From positions 1 to 57,586 of the forward strand of contig CAYRMD010000023.1 of assembly GCA_964425225.1 (NCBI GenBank): 57,586 bases of DNA, read 5' to 3'. The stretch is from BPJU01 sp964425225 (GTDB lineage Bacteria; Planctomycetota; Planctomycetia; Pirellulales; Pirellulaceae). The notes beneath the pieces were generated by a model. That model did not search any database. It saw only the letters and a list, made by a program, of their open reading frames with translations, and was not told the DNA's origin. This document shows, piece after piece, positions 9,459 through 19,172 of the stretch (the first letter of the stretch is position 1; each line of letters starts with the position of its first letter). A program made the translations under genes and the position numbers.

Positions 9459-10163
9459 GTGACCGTCCTTTTTCGTTGTCCTTATTGCGGCTCGGAGCAA
9501 GCGGCTGCACGGCAGCTCGTGGGCCGGCGCGTGCGGTGCCCAGGATGTGATCGACTTGTGCAGATTCAAGCACCCGAGCCGATTGCGGCGGAAGAAACTG
9601 CCAAGGCTACAGCCCCTGCGCGTCAGGCTCCAAGCCGGCGTGCTACCGGCACGAAACCAACGCGGCGCCCCGTTTCCAGCATTCCGGCCGTGAGTGATTC
9701 GCTCGTCATCGATTTCCGACAGGGTCGGTCGCGTCGGGTGGAAGCCGAAATGGACATGACGCCGATGGTCGACGTGGTGTTCAATTTGTTGATCTTTTTT
9801 ATGGTGACGGCTGCATTTTCCCTTCAAAAGTCGTTAGAAATCCCTAAACCTGAACAATCCGATCAACCGAGCACACAGGTGGTTCAAATTGAAGATAATC
9901 CCGATTATGTGGTGATTATCGTCGACGAGTTTAATACGTATCAGGTGACCACGCCGGAGTGGGAGCGCGAATGTCCAAGCCAACAGGAGTTATTGGTCCA
10001 ATTGCGCGATGCTAAACGCGGAGTGGGCGGTCATGTGCCAACCAAGGTACTGGTAAAGGCGCACCCTGAGGCGGTTCATGAGCGCGTTGTCACAGCGTTG
10101 GATTCCGCGACGGCCGTAGGATTTGAGGAAATTCAACTCACGACGCTCGAAGAAGGCGCATAG
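9459..10163 (+). CDS. ExbD/TolR family protein with N-terminal zinc ribbon (second copy)
   Basis: A 234-aa protein starting at GTG 9459. Residues 7-30 hold two CxxC knuckles (CPYCGSEQ and CPGCDRL), a small zinc-ribbon like those in planctomycete regulatory proteins. A proline/arginine-rich linker follows, then EAEMDMTPMVDVVFNLLIFFMV, the ExbD helix with its conserved aspartate, and a periplasmic domain ending VKAHPEAVHERVVTALDSA. The ribbon would sit in the cytoplasm. Two ExbD paralogues beside one ExbB suggest a heteromeric stator; the ribbon may recruit a cytoplasmic partner. Both points are inferred. Confidence 0.93.
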   Translation: MTVLFRCPYCGSEQAAARQLVGRRVRCPGCDRLVQIQAPEPIAAEETAKATAPARQAPSRRATGTKPTRRPVSSIPAVSDSLVIDFRQGRSRRVEAEMDMTPMVDVVFNLLIFFMVTAAFSLQKSLEIPKPEQSDQPSTQVVQIEDNPDYVVIIVDEFNTYQVTTPEWERECPSQQELLVQLRDAKRGVGGHVPTKVLVKAHPEAVHERVVTALDSATAVGFEEIQLTTLEEGA

Positions 10164-10302
10164 AATGGATCAGAGGCTCACGAGATGCGTCGGTTCGATC
10201 CTGCGACTCCGTGGAGACGACAGTATGCTGCCAAGAGCGGGTCATCGATTGAGGAACCGGAAACGTGACACCACACCGCTCGACTGACGGGGGTCGATAC
10301 TT

Positions 10303-13300
10303 ATGTCTGCTCGCTTGCTGCTGAACAAGTTGGAAGAACTCAATCTGCTGGATGCCACGGTGATCGCCGATCTGCGCCGTCAGTTGGATCAGGCTTCGCG
10401 CCCCATTCCTGCCGAAACGCTTGCCAAGTTGCTTGTCGATAACGGTCACTTGACCAAATACCAGGCCGAAAAATTACTGGCCGAAGTGACGGCAGCACGT
10501 GAGCAACAGCGGGAGGCACGTGTCGAATCCGCTCAGGCCAAGCGTGCCCAGGCTGAAGAAAGCATTAAGAAAATGGCCGAGCAGGAGGAGCTGGAACAAT
10601 TGATCGGCGGGGTCGTTGAACCGCCGGCCGCCACACCGCCGCCGCGGCGCCCGGCGGCACCCCCGAGCAGTACGGGTGCAAAGCGAACCGCTACGCGCGG
10701 ACCGTCCACTGAAGAACCATCCGTTCAATCCCGTGCTGGCAACCAACGCTCTCGCGAAAAATCCACTATCCAAGGCTCGCCCGTTCGCCCGATGACAACG
10801 CCACGCGATCCGTGGCAAATTGCCGAGGAACCCGGGAGCCCGGATGCCACGTCACAACCAGGCGATAGCGCAAACGCCCCTACGTCGACTTCGTCCGATT
10901 GGGTATCGGAAACATTTGCCGAATCGGTACCACCACCGTCTCCTGCTGAGCAGAATCTGGACATTTTTGACACAGCAGGCGGAGCCGGTACTTCCACGAC
11001 AGCCGCTGTGTTGCTCGCCCAAAAAAAAACGCGCCGTAGCCCTTGGGAATCCCCATTAATCGTAGTGGGCGGATTCGCCCTCATTGTGTTGACGGTACTG
11101 TCGGCCGTCATGTTTTATTCGTTAACGCGAGGCACAGCGGCAGAGTATTTTGAGGCCGCTGAAAAGGATTACCGTGACGGTGCTTATGCGAATGCCATTT
11201 CCAAATTCGACAAGTTCCTGCGTTATTTCCCCAACGATCCGAACGCATCTCTGGCGCGGGTACGAAGGCAAATGGCGCAACTGCGTGTGGAAGCCGAAGG
11301 CGCACGCGATCCCGATCAAGGGCTGCAAGCTGCCCAACATGTGTTACCGCAAATCGAAAACGAGCCCGCGTTTTCTGAGGCCCGGGCCGAATTGGCGACA
11401 CTGTTGCCGGACTTGGCTCGGGCTTTTGCCGATCGGGCCAAAGAGGCCAAAACCGTAGACGAAGCAAAAAGGCTATTAGCCAAAGTCGACGAAGCCATGG
11501 CTCTGGTGAACAATCCTGCGTACCTGCCAACTACGCTGCGAAAGACGCAAGCCAATGTCATCGAGCGGATTGAGGAAACCGTGGTGCGGGTACGTCGCGA
11601 TATCGAGCGTCAAGAAGAGCTCGAGCGGGTCTTAGCAAACATCGATCGTGCCGTTGCCGCCGGACAAACGCGGGAAGCCCTCCGGATGCGGGATACCTTG
11701 GTAGCCCAATACCCAGGCTTGGCGCGCGACGAACAACTCCTCCAACGCGTCAAGGCGATCGCTGAGCGCGAGCGGGAGGCCCTCCGCAGCTTCTCCCATG
11801 CTTTGGAACTGGTACCGGACGTCCACAGTGGCCAGGAGCCTGACCGAGTCATCCTCTATGGACGTGCCGGCCCAGGTCTGTCGGACCGAATCAACGGCCA
11901 GGTACTAGCCGTGCTCGTAGACGGAACTGTTTACGGAATCGACGCGCGCCGCGGCGACGTTCTGTGGCTTCGTTATACCGGCGCCGATGGCCGCTACTGG
12001 CCTATCCGTTTGACCGATATTAACGAAACGGCCTCCGGAGATTGGCTCCTGGTGGATGCTCAACAATGGGCTCTGTTGCGAGTCACGGCCGACTCCGGGC
12101 AGACGCGGTGGAAAGTACGGGTCGGTGAGCCGTTTCACCCGCCCGTAGTATGGCGTGATCGAATCCTACTGAGCACTAAGTCGGGACGAGTCTTCAATGT
12201 CAGCGCTCTGGATGGCAGTGGCGACCGCGCGGTGGACTTAAAGCAAGAGCTACCCGTAGGGCCTCAAGCCAGTGACCGGTACGCTGTCTTCTTCCAGCTC
12301 GGCCAGCAAGATCACCTCTACGTGCTCTCGGCCGAGACCATGGAATGTCAGACTGTGGTGTATCTCGGTCACCGTGCCGAGCAGGTGGCTGTGGCACCGA
12401 CACCCGCAGTCGGCATTTTATTCGTAGCTTTGAATAGTGGTGGCAGTTTTTCGTTTGTGCACGTCTGGAAGCTCGACGCGGCCGGCCTTCCCATAGCTCC
12501 CGCCCAGGAGCCAATTCGACTGGATGGGCACATAATCAGCCCGCCAACGGTAGTGGGCCGTCGAATTTATTTTGTGACCAGTTTGGGGGCGGTCACCGCC
12601 TTGGAAATCAATCCGCAAGACGAGCGACCGGTGACACAAGAGCTTACCCCATTACCGCCGATTCGTAGCGAGCCGCTGATCACATACCAGTTGGTAGAGG
12701 GTACCTCTCTGTTTTTGGCCGACAAACGATTGGTCGCCTTTGATGTGCAAGCAAGTCAGGCACAGTTCGTGCGGCGATGGGTCGCCTTCGAGGGACACGA
12801 TTTCGTCGGTCCCCTGGCCAGCGCCGATCAGGCAATCGTGTCCTTGCGACGAGCACCACACGGAGTGGGCTTTCGGTTAGTTGCGCTCGATGCTGCCTCA
12901 GGAAAGGAAACCTTCTGGCAAACGGATGTCGGTTTTCCCGTAGTGGGCCTGGCTTCCACGTCGAGTAATCAGCTATTGGTTTTTGCCAGCAACGGTACGG
13001 TGTACCGCGTCGCTTCGGACGGCTCTGAGAAGAAAGGGACTGGCCGAGTGGACCTTCGTGTGGCAGACACGGCTTTCCAACACGTTTATCACCTGCCTGA
13101 TGGCCGATTTCTGTTGTTGAGTCGCAGCGGGCGCGGTTTGATCTACAACCCGAACCTGCCCGATGACCCGATGCAGTTGGTGCAATTCAGCTTGCCGTCG
13201 GCCCCGTCGGATGTCGATCCGCTCTTTCTGGCCGAAAATGTCGTGGTACCTCTGCGTTCGGGCGAAATCGTTGCCTGGAACGCAACGGGAACGGGCAAGC

Positions 13301-13977
13301 CACTGTTGCCGTTTCAGCCTTCGCTCAAACCGGGTATGACGGTCAACTGGCTGGCACCCGTACACGTTTCGGAAAATAAGGCCGAGTTCATCATAGCCGA
13401 CGATCAACAACGGTTGCTCCGAATCGGGGTTGTCGATTCCGGCGGGCGTCGCTTGGCAAGTTTAGCGCAAGCTACAACCCCTGAGCCGCTTGTCGGCCGC
13501 CTGGCGGTGCTTGGCGATACGATTCTGGGTCTGTCAGCACGTAGCGACTCCGACGCTGTCTGGGGGTTTAACCTCGCGACACTGAGGGCAGGAGAACCGA
13601 TTGCTGTACCTGGACGCGTCACATGGGGTCCAATCGTATATGGAGATATTGCGCTGTTGGCTGTTGCCGGAGCAGGTCCAGACGCCTGTCAACTGATGGC
13701 CTTGGACCACCCACTACAATCCCGCTGGACAGCGGCTCTGTCAGAGGGTTGGCCAGTGGGGGCAACACTTTTGAATCCAAATGAACTACTCCTAGCAACC
13801 GATCGCGGTGCGCTGCTGCGGCTGCGTGTTGCCGACGGAACTTTGGTGGCATCCGTGGCCTTGTCCGGCCCGGCTGCCGGGTCGCCAATGGTGGTCGGTA
13901 CGAAAGTCTGGATCCCTGCAACGGACGGTGGACTGTTGCATTGCGCGATCCCCGAGCCAACCGGTAGTGCTCAATGA
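10303..13977 (+). CDS. Membrane-anchored PQQ-type propeller protein of the Exb operon
   Basis: This 1224-aa protein has GGGGG nine bases before its ATG. Residues 1-62 form a small helical domain (LLNKLEELNLLD..LTKYQAEKLL) seen at the N-terminus of many planctomycete kinases and membrane proteins. A charged coiled coil (62-100) and a long Pro/Ser/Thr linker follow. A single membrane helix at about 249-272 is preceded by KKTRRS, so the N-terminus faces the cytoplasm. A TPR-like region (YFEAAEKDYRDGAYANAISKFDKFL) and helical repeats come next. From about residue 500, PQQ-type blades (e.g. GTVYGIDARRGDVLW) make a periplasmic propeller. Its stop overlaps the next start as ATGA, so the genes are translationally coupled. 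Confidence 0.9.
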   Translation: MSARLLLNKLEELNLLDATVIADLRRQLDQASRPIPAETLAKLLVDNGHLTKYQAEKLLAEVTAAREQQREARVESAQAKRAQAEESIKKMAEQEELEQLIGGVVEPPAATPPPRRPAAPPSSTGAKRTATRGPSTEEPSVQSRAGNQRSREKSTIQGSPVRPMTTPRDPWQIAEEPGSPDATSQPGDSANAPTSTSSDWVSETFAESVPPPSPAEQNLDIFDTAGGAGTSTTAAVLLAQKKTRRSPWESPLIVVGGFALIVLTVLSAVMFYSLTRGTAAEYFEAAEKDYRDGAYANAISKFDKFLRYFPNDPNASLARVRRQMAQLRVEAEGARDPDQGLQAAQHVLPQIENEPAFSEARAELATLLPDLARAFADRAKEAKTVDEAKRLLAKVDEAMALVNNPAYLPTTLRKTQANVIERIEETVVRVRRDIERQEELERVLANIDRAVAAGQTREALRMRDTLVAQYPGLARDEQLLQRVKAIAEREREALRSFSHALELVPDVHSGQEPDRVILYGRAGPGLSDRINGQVLAVLVDGTVYGIDARRGDVLWLRYTGADGRYWPIRLTDINETASGDWLLVDAQQWALLRVTADSGQTRWKVRVGEPFHPPVVWRDRILLSTKSGRVFNVSALDGSGDRAVDLKQELPVGPQASDRYAVFFQLGQQDHLYVLSAETMECQTVVYLGHRAEQVAVAPTPAVGILFVALNSGGSFSFVHVWKLDAAGLPIAPAQEPIRLDGHIISPPTVVGRRIYFVTSLGAVTALEINPQDERPVTQELTPLPPIRSEPLITYQLVEGTSLFLADKRLVAFDVQASQAQFVRRWVAFEGHDFVGPLASADQAIVSLRRAPHGVGFRLVALDAASGKETFWQTDVGFPVVGLASTSSNQLLVFASNGTVYRVASDGSEKKGTGRVDLRVADTAFQHVYHLPDGRFLLLSRSGRGLIYNPNLPDDPMQLVQFSLPSAPSDVDPLFLAENVVVPLRSGEIVAWNATGTGKPLLPFQPSLKPGMTVNWLAPVHVSENKAEFIIADDQQRLLRIGVVDSGGRRLASLAQATTPEPLVGRLAVLGDTILGLSARSDSDAVWGFNLATLRAGEPIAVPGRVTWGPIVYGDIALLAVAGAGPDACQLMALDHPLQSRWTAALSEGWPVGATLLNPNELLLATDRGALLRLRVADGTLVASVALSGPAAGSPMVVGTKVWIPATDGGLLHCAIPEPTGSAQ

Positions 13978-16445
13978 AGGAGCAACGGTTTTTAATGCAT
14001 CCAAACAGTACACGTCATCCTGGCGAAAGACGGATATGGGGGGACGCATATTGGCACATAGGTGCGAGGCTGGACAACTCGTTTCCAAACCGTTCAGCGG
14101 AACAGCTTATGTCCCATGATCGTCGTGGCCCGTGTTTTACGGCTCTATGCTTGTCTGTAGCCCTTATCCTAGGCATGTGCCGGTTGGCAACCGGTCAGGC
14201 TCCCAATGCGGCATCGACTGAAGAACCACTGTATCAACAACAACCCTTCGACGTTCTTGTTCTGAAACGCGATGGCTCGCGACACAAAATTGAGCCCCTG
14301 GACCTTCCCATGCGCAAGATAGTTCCGCCAGCAGGTGGTTATTTGCGATTCCGTTTGCTGGACGATCCTAGTGAAGAATTGGCAGTGCGTTGGACGGACG
14401 TGGAGCGGGTCGAGTTATTTGAGCAACTGGTGTTGGCCGAGGCCCGCCGCTTGACGGCTGCCAAACAGTTTAACGAAGCCTTCCGTCACCTGGCGCTTCT
14501 GTCCGACCGGCATCCATATACGGAAGGATTGAACGCGGTAATCGAAGAATATCTGTTTGCCAGGGCCGCTGACGACGCTTCTGCCAAACGATGGGACGAA
14601 GCCTTGGCAGGGCTGGAAGAGCTTTACCGGCGAAATGCTAACTTCCAAAGCCCATCCGGTACAACGGTGCTGACCGCACTAGCCACCACAACTGGCAATT
14701 GCCTGGACGAGTTGATTGCGAAAAACGACTTCCGATCCGCACGGCGACTGTTGGCGCGACTGACGGATGCCTACGGCGACGAGCGACTGCCGTCTTTGGT
14801 GGAGGCTCGCAGGAAATTGGTGAGCTTAGCCGAGCAACGGGCTGCCCGTGCCCGCGAATTAGCTGCTGCAAACAAGTTGTTCGAAGCGCAACAAGCGGCT
14901 CGTGAGGCTCTTTCCATTTGGCCGCGATCGGAAGGCGGGGTTTCGTTGTTACGTGAGCTACTGCAGCGCTATCCGGTGCTCACGGTGGGAGTCGCCGAGA
15001 AAGCTACGCGTATCGATCCGAACGCGCTGGCTGATTGGGCCGCCCGGAGGGTCGGCCGGTTGCTCGAACCGCAAGTCGTCCAGTTTCTTGCCCCCGGTCC
15101 CGAAGGCGGCCTTTATCGAAGCCCACTTGGCCGCTTGGATCGAAGCGACGATTACAAGTTGTTAACGTTGCAACTTGCCCAACGTTTCACGACGGAAAAT
15201 GCCGTTTTTACCGCCTATCATTTAAGCCATATTCTTTTGGAATTGGCCCGGCCTGACCAACCGAATCACCTGTCGATGTGGGCAGAATTGGTCGAGTCGA
15301 TTCGTGCCGATGGCATGTTGCGTGTCGAAGCCACTCTGAACCGACCGTTTGTGCTTCCGGAAGCCTTATTGCGAGAGCCATTGAGCAACTCGCCCACCGG
15401 CGCGGCCTGGAAGAACAGGTTGCAACTGTTTGAAAAGCATTCCGGTGACGGCGATCTCGTATTGGTTCGTAAATCAGGTTCGGTTCTGTTTGAGCTACAG
15501 CAGGGTCCGGCAGAGATTCACGAGCGGCACTACGCCGACACGCGAGACGCCATTGATGATCTTCAGGGCGGCAAGATTTGGATGCTGGATCGGCTCTTCC
15601 CGGCGGATGCGGTGAAGTTGCGAGCCAGCGGGCAACCGGATATCGTGGTCCGCCCGTATGCGATGCCGACGTTGCACATGCTGGTACCCAACTACCGGCA
15701 CGCTTACCTGGCGAATCCCACGTTCCGTCGCGCTCTTGTTCATGCTATACCGCGGGCCGCGATATTGGCACGCCTTTATGACGATAAGCCGGTTCCCGGT
15801 TGTCGCGTTCTGAGCGGACCTTTGCCCGCACCGGCGCAGGCCGGTGATGCAGCGGCCTACGCATATGATGAGTCCTTGCCGGAACAACCCTTCGATCCGG
15901 GTATGGCACTGATCCTGGTCGGCATTGCTAAACAGCAGTTGAAAGTAGCGGCCGAGATGTCCAATCAGAGCCCGCCTACTCTGGAACCACTCGTCCTGGC
16001 CTATCCGGATGAGACCATCGCCCGATTTATCGTGACCGTAATCGCCCAACAACTGGAACGCTTGGAGATTCCATGCCGATTGCAACCAATCGTCGACGGA
16101 CAAGATACATCGTGGGATTTACTCTATGTGTCGCTGACAATGGAAGAACCGTTGGTCGATGTCATTCGATTATTTGGCTCCCAGGGTATTGTGCCCTCAC
16201 CGAATCCCTATGTGCAGTTGGCGCTGCGGCGATTATTCGAAGCCACCAATTGGCGAGACGTCCGGCGGAGGTTGCAAGATTTGCATCAAATTATGTACGC
16301 CGATGCCACGGTCATTCCCTTATTTCAAACCGTCGAGTTTTATGCCCACCACTCGAGTATTCAAGGTGTAGGGGAAAACATTGTTACACTCTATCAGAAT
16401 GTGGCTGACTGGAAGATCCAACCGCAAATCATTGTCGAAGAATGA
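13974..16445 (+). CDS. TPR plus family-5 extracellular solute-binding-fold protein
   Basis: An 823-aa protein whose first ATG (13974) overlaps the previous stop as ATGA. A start at 14109 would place the signal peptide (CFTALCLSVALILGMCRLATGQA) at the N-terminus and may be the true one. Mature residues about 120-340 are helical, TPR-like. From about 340 the sequence follows the SBP_bac_5 pattern of peptide-binding ABC proteins: NRPFVLPEALLREPL, a central section with NPTFRRALVHAIPRAAILARLY (matching the family's NvkvRqAi.yAidR), and a C-terminal LHQIMYADATVIPLFQ. No peptide ABC permease or ATPase is nearby, so the fold probably serves ligand sensing or capture for the Exb complex. Confidence 0.8.
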   Translation: MKEQRFLMHPNSTRHPGERRIWGDAYWHIGARLDNSFPNRSAEQLMSHDRRGPCFTALCLSVALILGMCRLATGQAPNAASTEEPLYQQQPFDVLVLKRDGSRHKIEPLDLPMRKIVPPAGGYLRFRLLDDPSEELAVRWTDVERVELFEQLVLAEARRLTAAKQFNEAFRHLALLSDRHPYTEGLNAVIEEYLFARAADDASAKRWDEALAGLEELYRRNANFQSPSGTTVLTALATTTGNCLDELIAKNDFRSARRLLARLTDAYGDERLPSLVEARRKLVSLAEQRAARARELAAANKLFEAQQAAREALSIWPRSEGGVSLLRELLQRYPVLTVGVAEKATRIDPNALADWAARRVGRLLEPQVVQFLAPGPEGGLYRSPLGRLDRSDDYKLLTLQLAQRFTTENAVFTAYHLSHILLELARPDQPNHLSMWAELVESIRADGMLRVEATLNRPFVLPEALLREPLSNSPTGAAWKNRLQLFEKHSGDGDLVLVRKSGSVLFELQQGPAEIHERHYADTRDAIDDLQGGKIWMLDRLFPADAVKLRASGQPDIVVRPYAMPTLHMLVPNYRHAYLANPTFRRALVHAIPRAAILARLYDDKPVPGCRVLSGPLPAPAQAGDAAAYAYDESLPEQPFDPGMALILVGIAKQQLKVAAEMSNQSPPTLEPLVLAYPDETIARFIVTVIAQQLERLEIPCRLQPIVDGQDTSWDLLYVSLTMEEPLVDVIRLFGSQGIVPSPNPYVQLALRRLFEATNWRDVRRRLQDLHQIMYADATVIPLFQTVEFYAHHSSIQGVGENIVTLYQNVADWKIQPQIIVEE

Positions 16446-17875
16446 ATAGTCGAATGTTCGCCAACGCCAGCTGGTTCATAGCCACCCTGCTCATCGGGCT
16501 CTGCTGCCGAGCGGTGTATGGACAAAGCTCGTGGATTTTTTCTCCGTATGAGATTGAAATTTGGTGGGCTGTCGACCGGCAGCTTACCATGCGCGGAGCT
16601 TTCATGTCACAAATCGAAGAGGAGCTAAAGCAGCGGTGCAAGCTAGCAACCGGCTCCACATGGAACCTCCACATCCAGACGCCGCCGACGCACACCGGTG
16701 TGTTGCTGCTGCGCGGCTTGTCGGGCATTTCCGCTGCACAATTGACAGCGGCGATCCCAAATGATCGCCTTTCCCAATTGGACAAACTATTATTGTTGGC
16801 TGTCCACAATGATGCGGGTACATATCGGATCGAAGCGCGCGAATGGGACACCCGAACTGAGCAGTTTGGGGCTCTCATCGAGCGTGATTGTCCACAGGCG
16901 GAAGCCTTGTTCGAGGCGTGTGCCCAAGCAATCCTCGAAGCCTTTCGCCCATTGGCTCGTATTGATGATGTCTCTGGCAGCAAAGCTTCTTTGCGATTCC
17001 GCGCAGTCGGACTAGCAACGGAAGATACTGAGGCGCATCGCACGCGCCCGCGGGCCGGATGGGTACTGTCGACCGTCATGCGACAGAACGATCGCTATGG
17101 CCATCCAAGACCGGGTGGAATCCGGCAAATCGAATGGACATTGCTTGTGGTGCGCGCCATGGAGGGTTACACGTGTCAAGCCGATGTTTATTCGATAAAC
17201 CGCGGCTATTTGGGCGGACGTGCTAGTAGCCGCGTAGATCGCTTTGCCCTGGAGGAGCGTCCGATCTGGCAAGCCACAGAATTGGTTCTGCAATCACGGG
17301 ATGCTAGCCAACGGCCACTAGTCGGATACGAGATCTATGCGAAAGATCCGGATTCTGGGCAGACCCAGTTTCTCGGGCATACCGATTGGCGGGGACAGTT
17401 GACAATCGTCCCGCAAGACGGACATGTGCGCGTCTTGTACGTACGTAGTGGCGGAATGCTGTTGGCTCGCCTGCCGTTACTACCGGGACAAAGGCCGACC
17501 TTGACGGCTCGCTTAACCGATGATGCAAAGCGACTTCAGGCCGAATCCTTGGTACGTAGTTTACACGCTACGGTAATCGATCTCATCGCGCAACGCGAAT
17601 TGTTGGCGGCACGGGCACGGCAGCTTATTCAACAACGACAATTTGACCAGGCGCAGCAAATCCTTGATCAACTGCGGCGGCTCCCCACTGTCACCGATAT
17701 CCGACAACGTATTGACCGAGGACGACAAGAAACAGCTACTGATAACCAAAAAATTCAGGCAATTATCGACAAAATGTTTGTCGACATCCAACAATTCGTG
17801 GTTAAGCGTCTGGATCCGAACCTGATCGACCGCCTGGCAAACGAACTCGCTAGCGCCCAGCGATCCCGAAGTTGA
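16442..17875 (+). CDS. Secreted protein of unknown function, last gene of the Exb operon
   Basis: A 477-aa protein starting at an ATG that overlaps the preceding stop (ATGA). A signal peptide (SWFIATLLIGLCCRAVYGQ) is clear. No family is recognised. Residues about 280-350 read as a beta-sandwich (YEIYAKDPDSGQTQFLGHTDWRGQLTI), resembling carboxypeptidase-regulatory-type domains. The last 110 residues are helical and Q/R-rich (ELLAARARQLIQQRQFDQAQQIL), TPR- or coiled-coil-like. Tight coupling to the solute-binding-fold gene suggests a shared periplasmic complex. Confidence 0.82.
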   Translation: MNSRMFANASWFIATLLIGLCCRAVYGQSSWIFSPYEIEIWWAVDRQLTMRGAFMSQIEEELKQRCKLATGSTWNLHIQTPPTHTGVLLLRGLSGISAAQLTAAIPNDRLSQLDKLLLLAVHNDAGTYRIEAREWDTRTEQFGALIERDCPQAEALFEACAQAILEAFRPLARIDDVSGSKASLRFRAVGLATEDTEAHRTRPRAGWVLSTVMRQNDRYGHPRPGGIRQIEWTLLVVRAMEGYTCQADVYSINRGYLGGRASSRVDRFALEERPIWQATELVLQSRDASQRPLVGYEIYAKDPDSGQTQFLGHTDWRGQLTIVPQDGHVRVLYVRSGGMLLARLPLLPGQRPTLTARLTDDAKRLQAESLVRSLHATVIDLIAQRELLAARARQLIQQRQFDQAQQILDQLRRLPTVTDIRQRIDRGRQETATDNQKIQAIIDKMFVDIQQFVVKRLDPNLIDRLANELASAQRSRS

Positions 17876-18129
17876 ATTATTGCCGCGTTGCCGACCGTAA
17901 TGCACACACTGGCGTCGCGTCCGCAATACAGGCACGTTAGCCATACCCAATGTTTACGCGACCATCCGTGCGCCCGGCCGTGTACGTTAGTCCGCGTCAA
18001 CTTCTTAGTCATCAGCGATATGCAGTAATTTCCCACCGTCACGACGCAGCTCGTGGTTGTGATTCCCCTGCCAGACACCGTGTCCGTTTCTCGATCGGCT
18101 TGCTGGGTAGCCTGACAATCTTCCAGTGG
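17876..18129. other. Convergent intergenic gap
   Basis: About 250 bases between the converging ends of the Exb operon and the LuxR-type gene. I see no gene, repeat or clear terminator stem. Confidence 0.4.
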
Positions 18130-18768
18130 CTAATCGTGATTTTTCCGCAAGAACCATTCGAAGTGCTCCAACAGTCGCATGCGTGACCAATAAAAGGCGA
18201 GCTCGACTTCCGATTGCAAGCCGAGCTTTTCCAATAATCGGCTGCGTTGGTGACGAGCCGTATGGGCACTGATTTGGCAACGAGCCGCCACGCGTTTGAT
18301 ACTGTGTCCAAATACCAAATATTGGCACATCTGCCATTGGCGAGGTGATAAGCTTTTTTCGCGATCTGCGTACGACGAGAGCTCACGAATGGCTTGCCCG
18401 ATCGGTTTCCAGCGGCGAGCAGCATCCAGCAGCAAGTGTCGCAAACACACAGCGGAACAGGGCAGGCGAATCACCTCGACCGGCCTCAACCTCCAAGCCT
18501 GTTCCAGTTCCTCTACTGTTGGGCGTCCGATGGCGATCACCACACCGGCGGCTAAGCGCCGGTTCCACAACTCCCTACTGAGCAGTGCAACATCCTCTGC
18601 CCAGCTAGCCGTTTCCGCTGCGAAAACCGCTATCAGATCCCGCTCGGATGCCCCGGCCAAGTACGTTCCGATGCTGGAAAAAACTTCGACGCTCCAGTTT
18701 GTCGCGCTATCAGTTTCCCGGATCGAAGGCACTGCCTGAGTGCCGATCCATATAATTCGGTCTCCCAT
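18130..18768 (-). CDS. LuxR-type transcriptional regulator with degenerate receiver-like N-terminus
   Basis: A 212-aa protein. Residues about 140-200 form a LuxR/GerE helix-turn-helix (SPRQWQMCQYLVFGHS, then AARCQISAHTARHQRSRLLEK). The first 125 residues have the alternating strand/helix pattern of a response-regulator receiver. No aspartate sits after the third strand (LIAVFAAET), where phosphorylation would occur, and the acidic pair at the N-terminus is missing. It is therefore best read as a pseudo-receiver. It precedes no clear target operon and is followed at 400 bases by a RegA-type regulator in the same direction. Confidence 0.85.
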   Translation of the reverse strand: MGDRIIWIGTQAVPSIRETDSATNWSVEVFSSIGTYLAGASERDLIAVFAAETASWAEDVALLSRELWNRRLAAGVVIAIGRPTVEELEQAWRLRPVEVIRLPCSAVCLRHLLLDAARRWKPIGQAIRELSSYADREKSLSPRQWQMCQYLVFGHSIKRVAARCQISAHTARHQRSRLLEKLGLQSEVELAFYWSRMRLLEHFEWFLRKNHD

Positions 18769-19172
18769 AATCTGCTAAATGGCGCGAATCGAAGGTGGAA
18801 AACAAAAGACCTCCCTCGGCTCGCTATACCGAAACAGCTAAGCGGCTGCACCGACTCAGAAGCTTACCGCACCATCGCCACGCGGCCAACTGGGTGGTCG
18901 GCTCGGCCAGCGCATAGCACCTTAACGAGCATTGCTCGGCAGCCACTGCCCGTTTTTCCCTGGGTGTGTGCTGCTAAATTGTCCGCAAAATCTGGACGAA
19001 CTGGGGAAGCGCAAGGGCAAAGAGGCGTGAAAATACAGTACGGGGATGAACGTTCGTTGATACCTTCGTTGCGCCTTTGCGACAAGAATACTTCCGTGCT
19101 GCACGCGTTGTTCAATGGCAACAGTCGAACGAATTTGCTTTCGCAGCCGGTAGCATCTCCGATCCCGAACGA
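18769..19172. repeat. Intergenic gap carrying a CGCAAAG/CTTTGCG repeat pair
   Basis: A degenerate facing pair of the AACGCAAAGGCGC family is seen at about 19010-19029 (GCGCAAGGGCAAAGAGGCGT) and 19066-19084 (CGTTGCGCCTTTGCGACAAG), about 75 bases end to end. The rest of the gap shows nothing I can assign. Confidence 0.55.
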
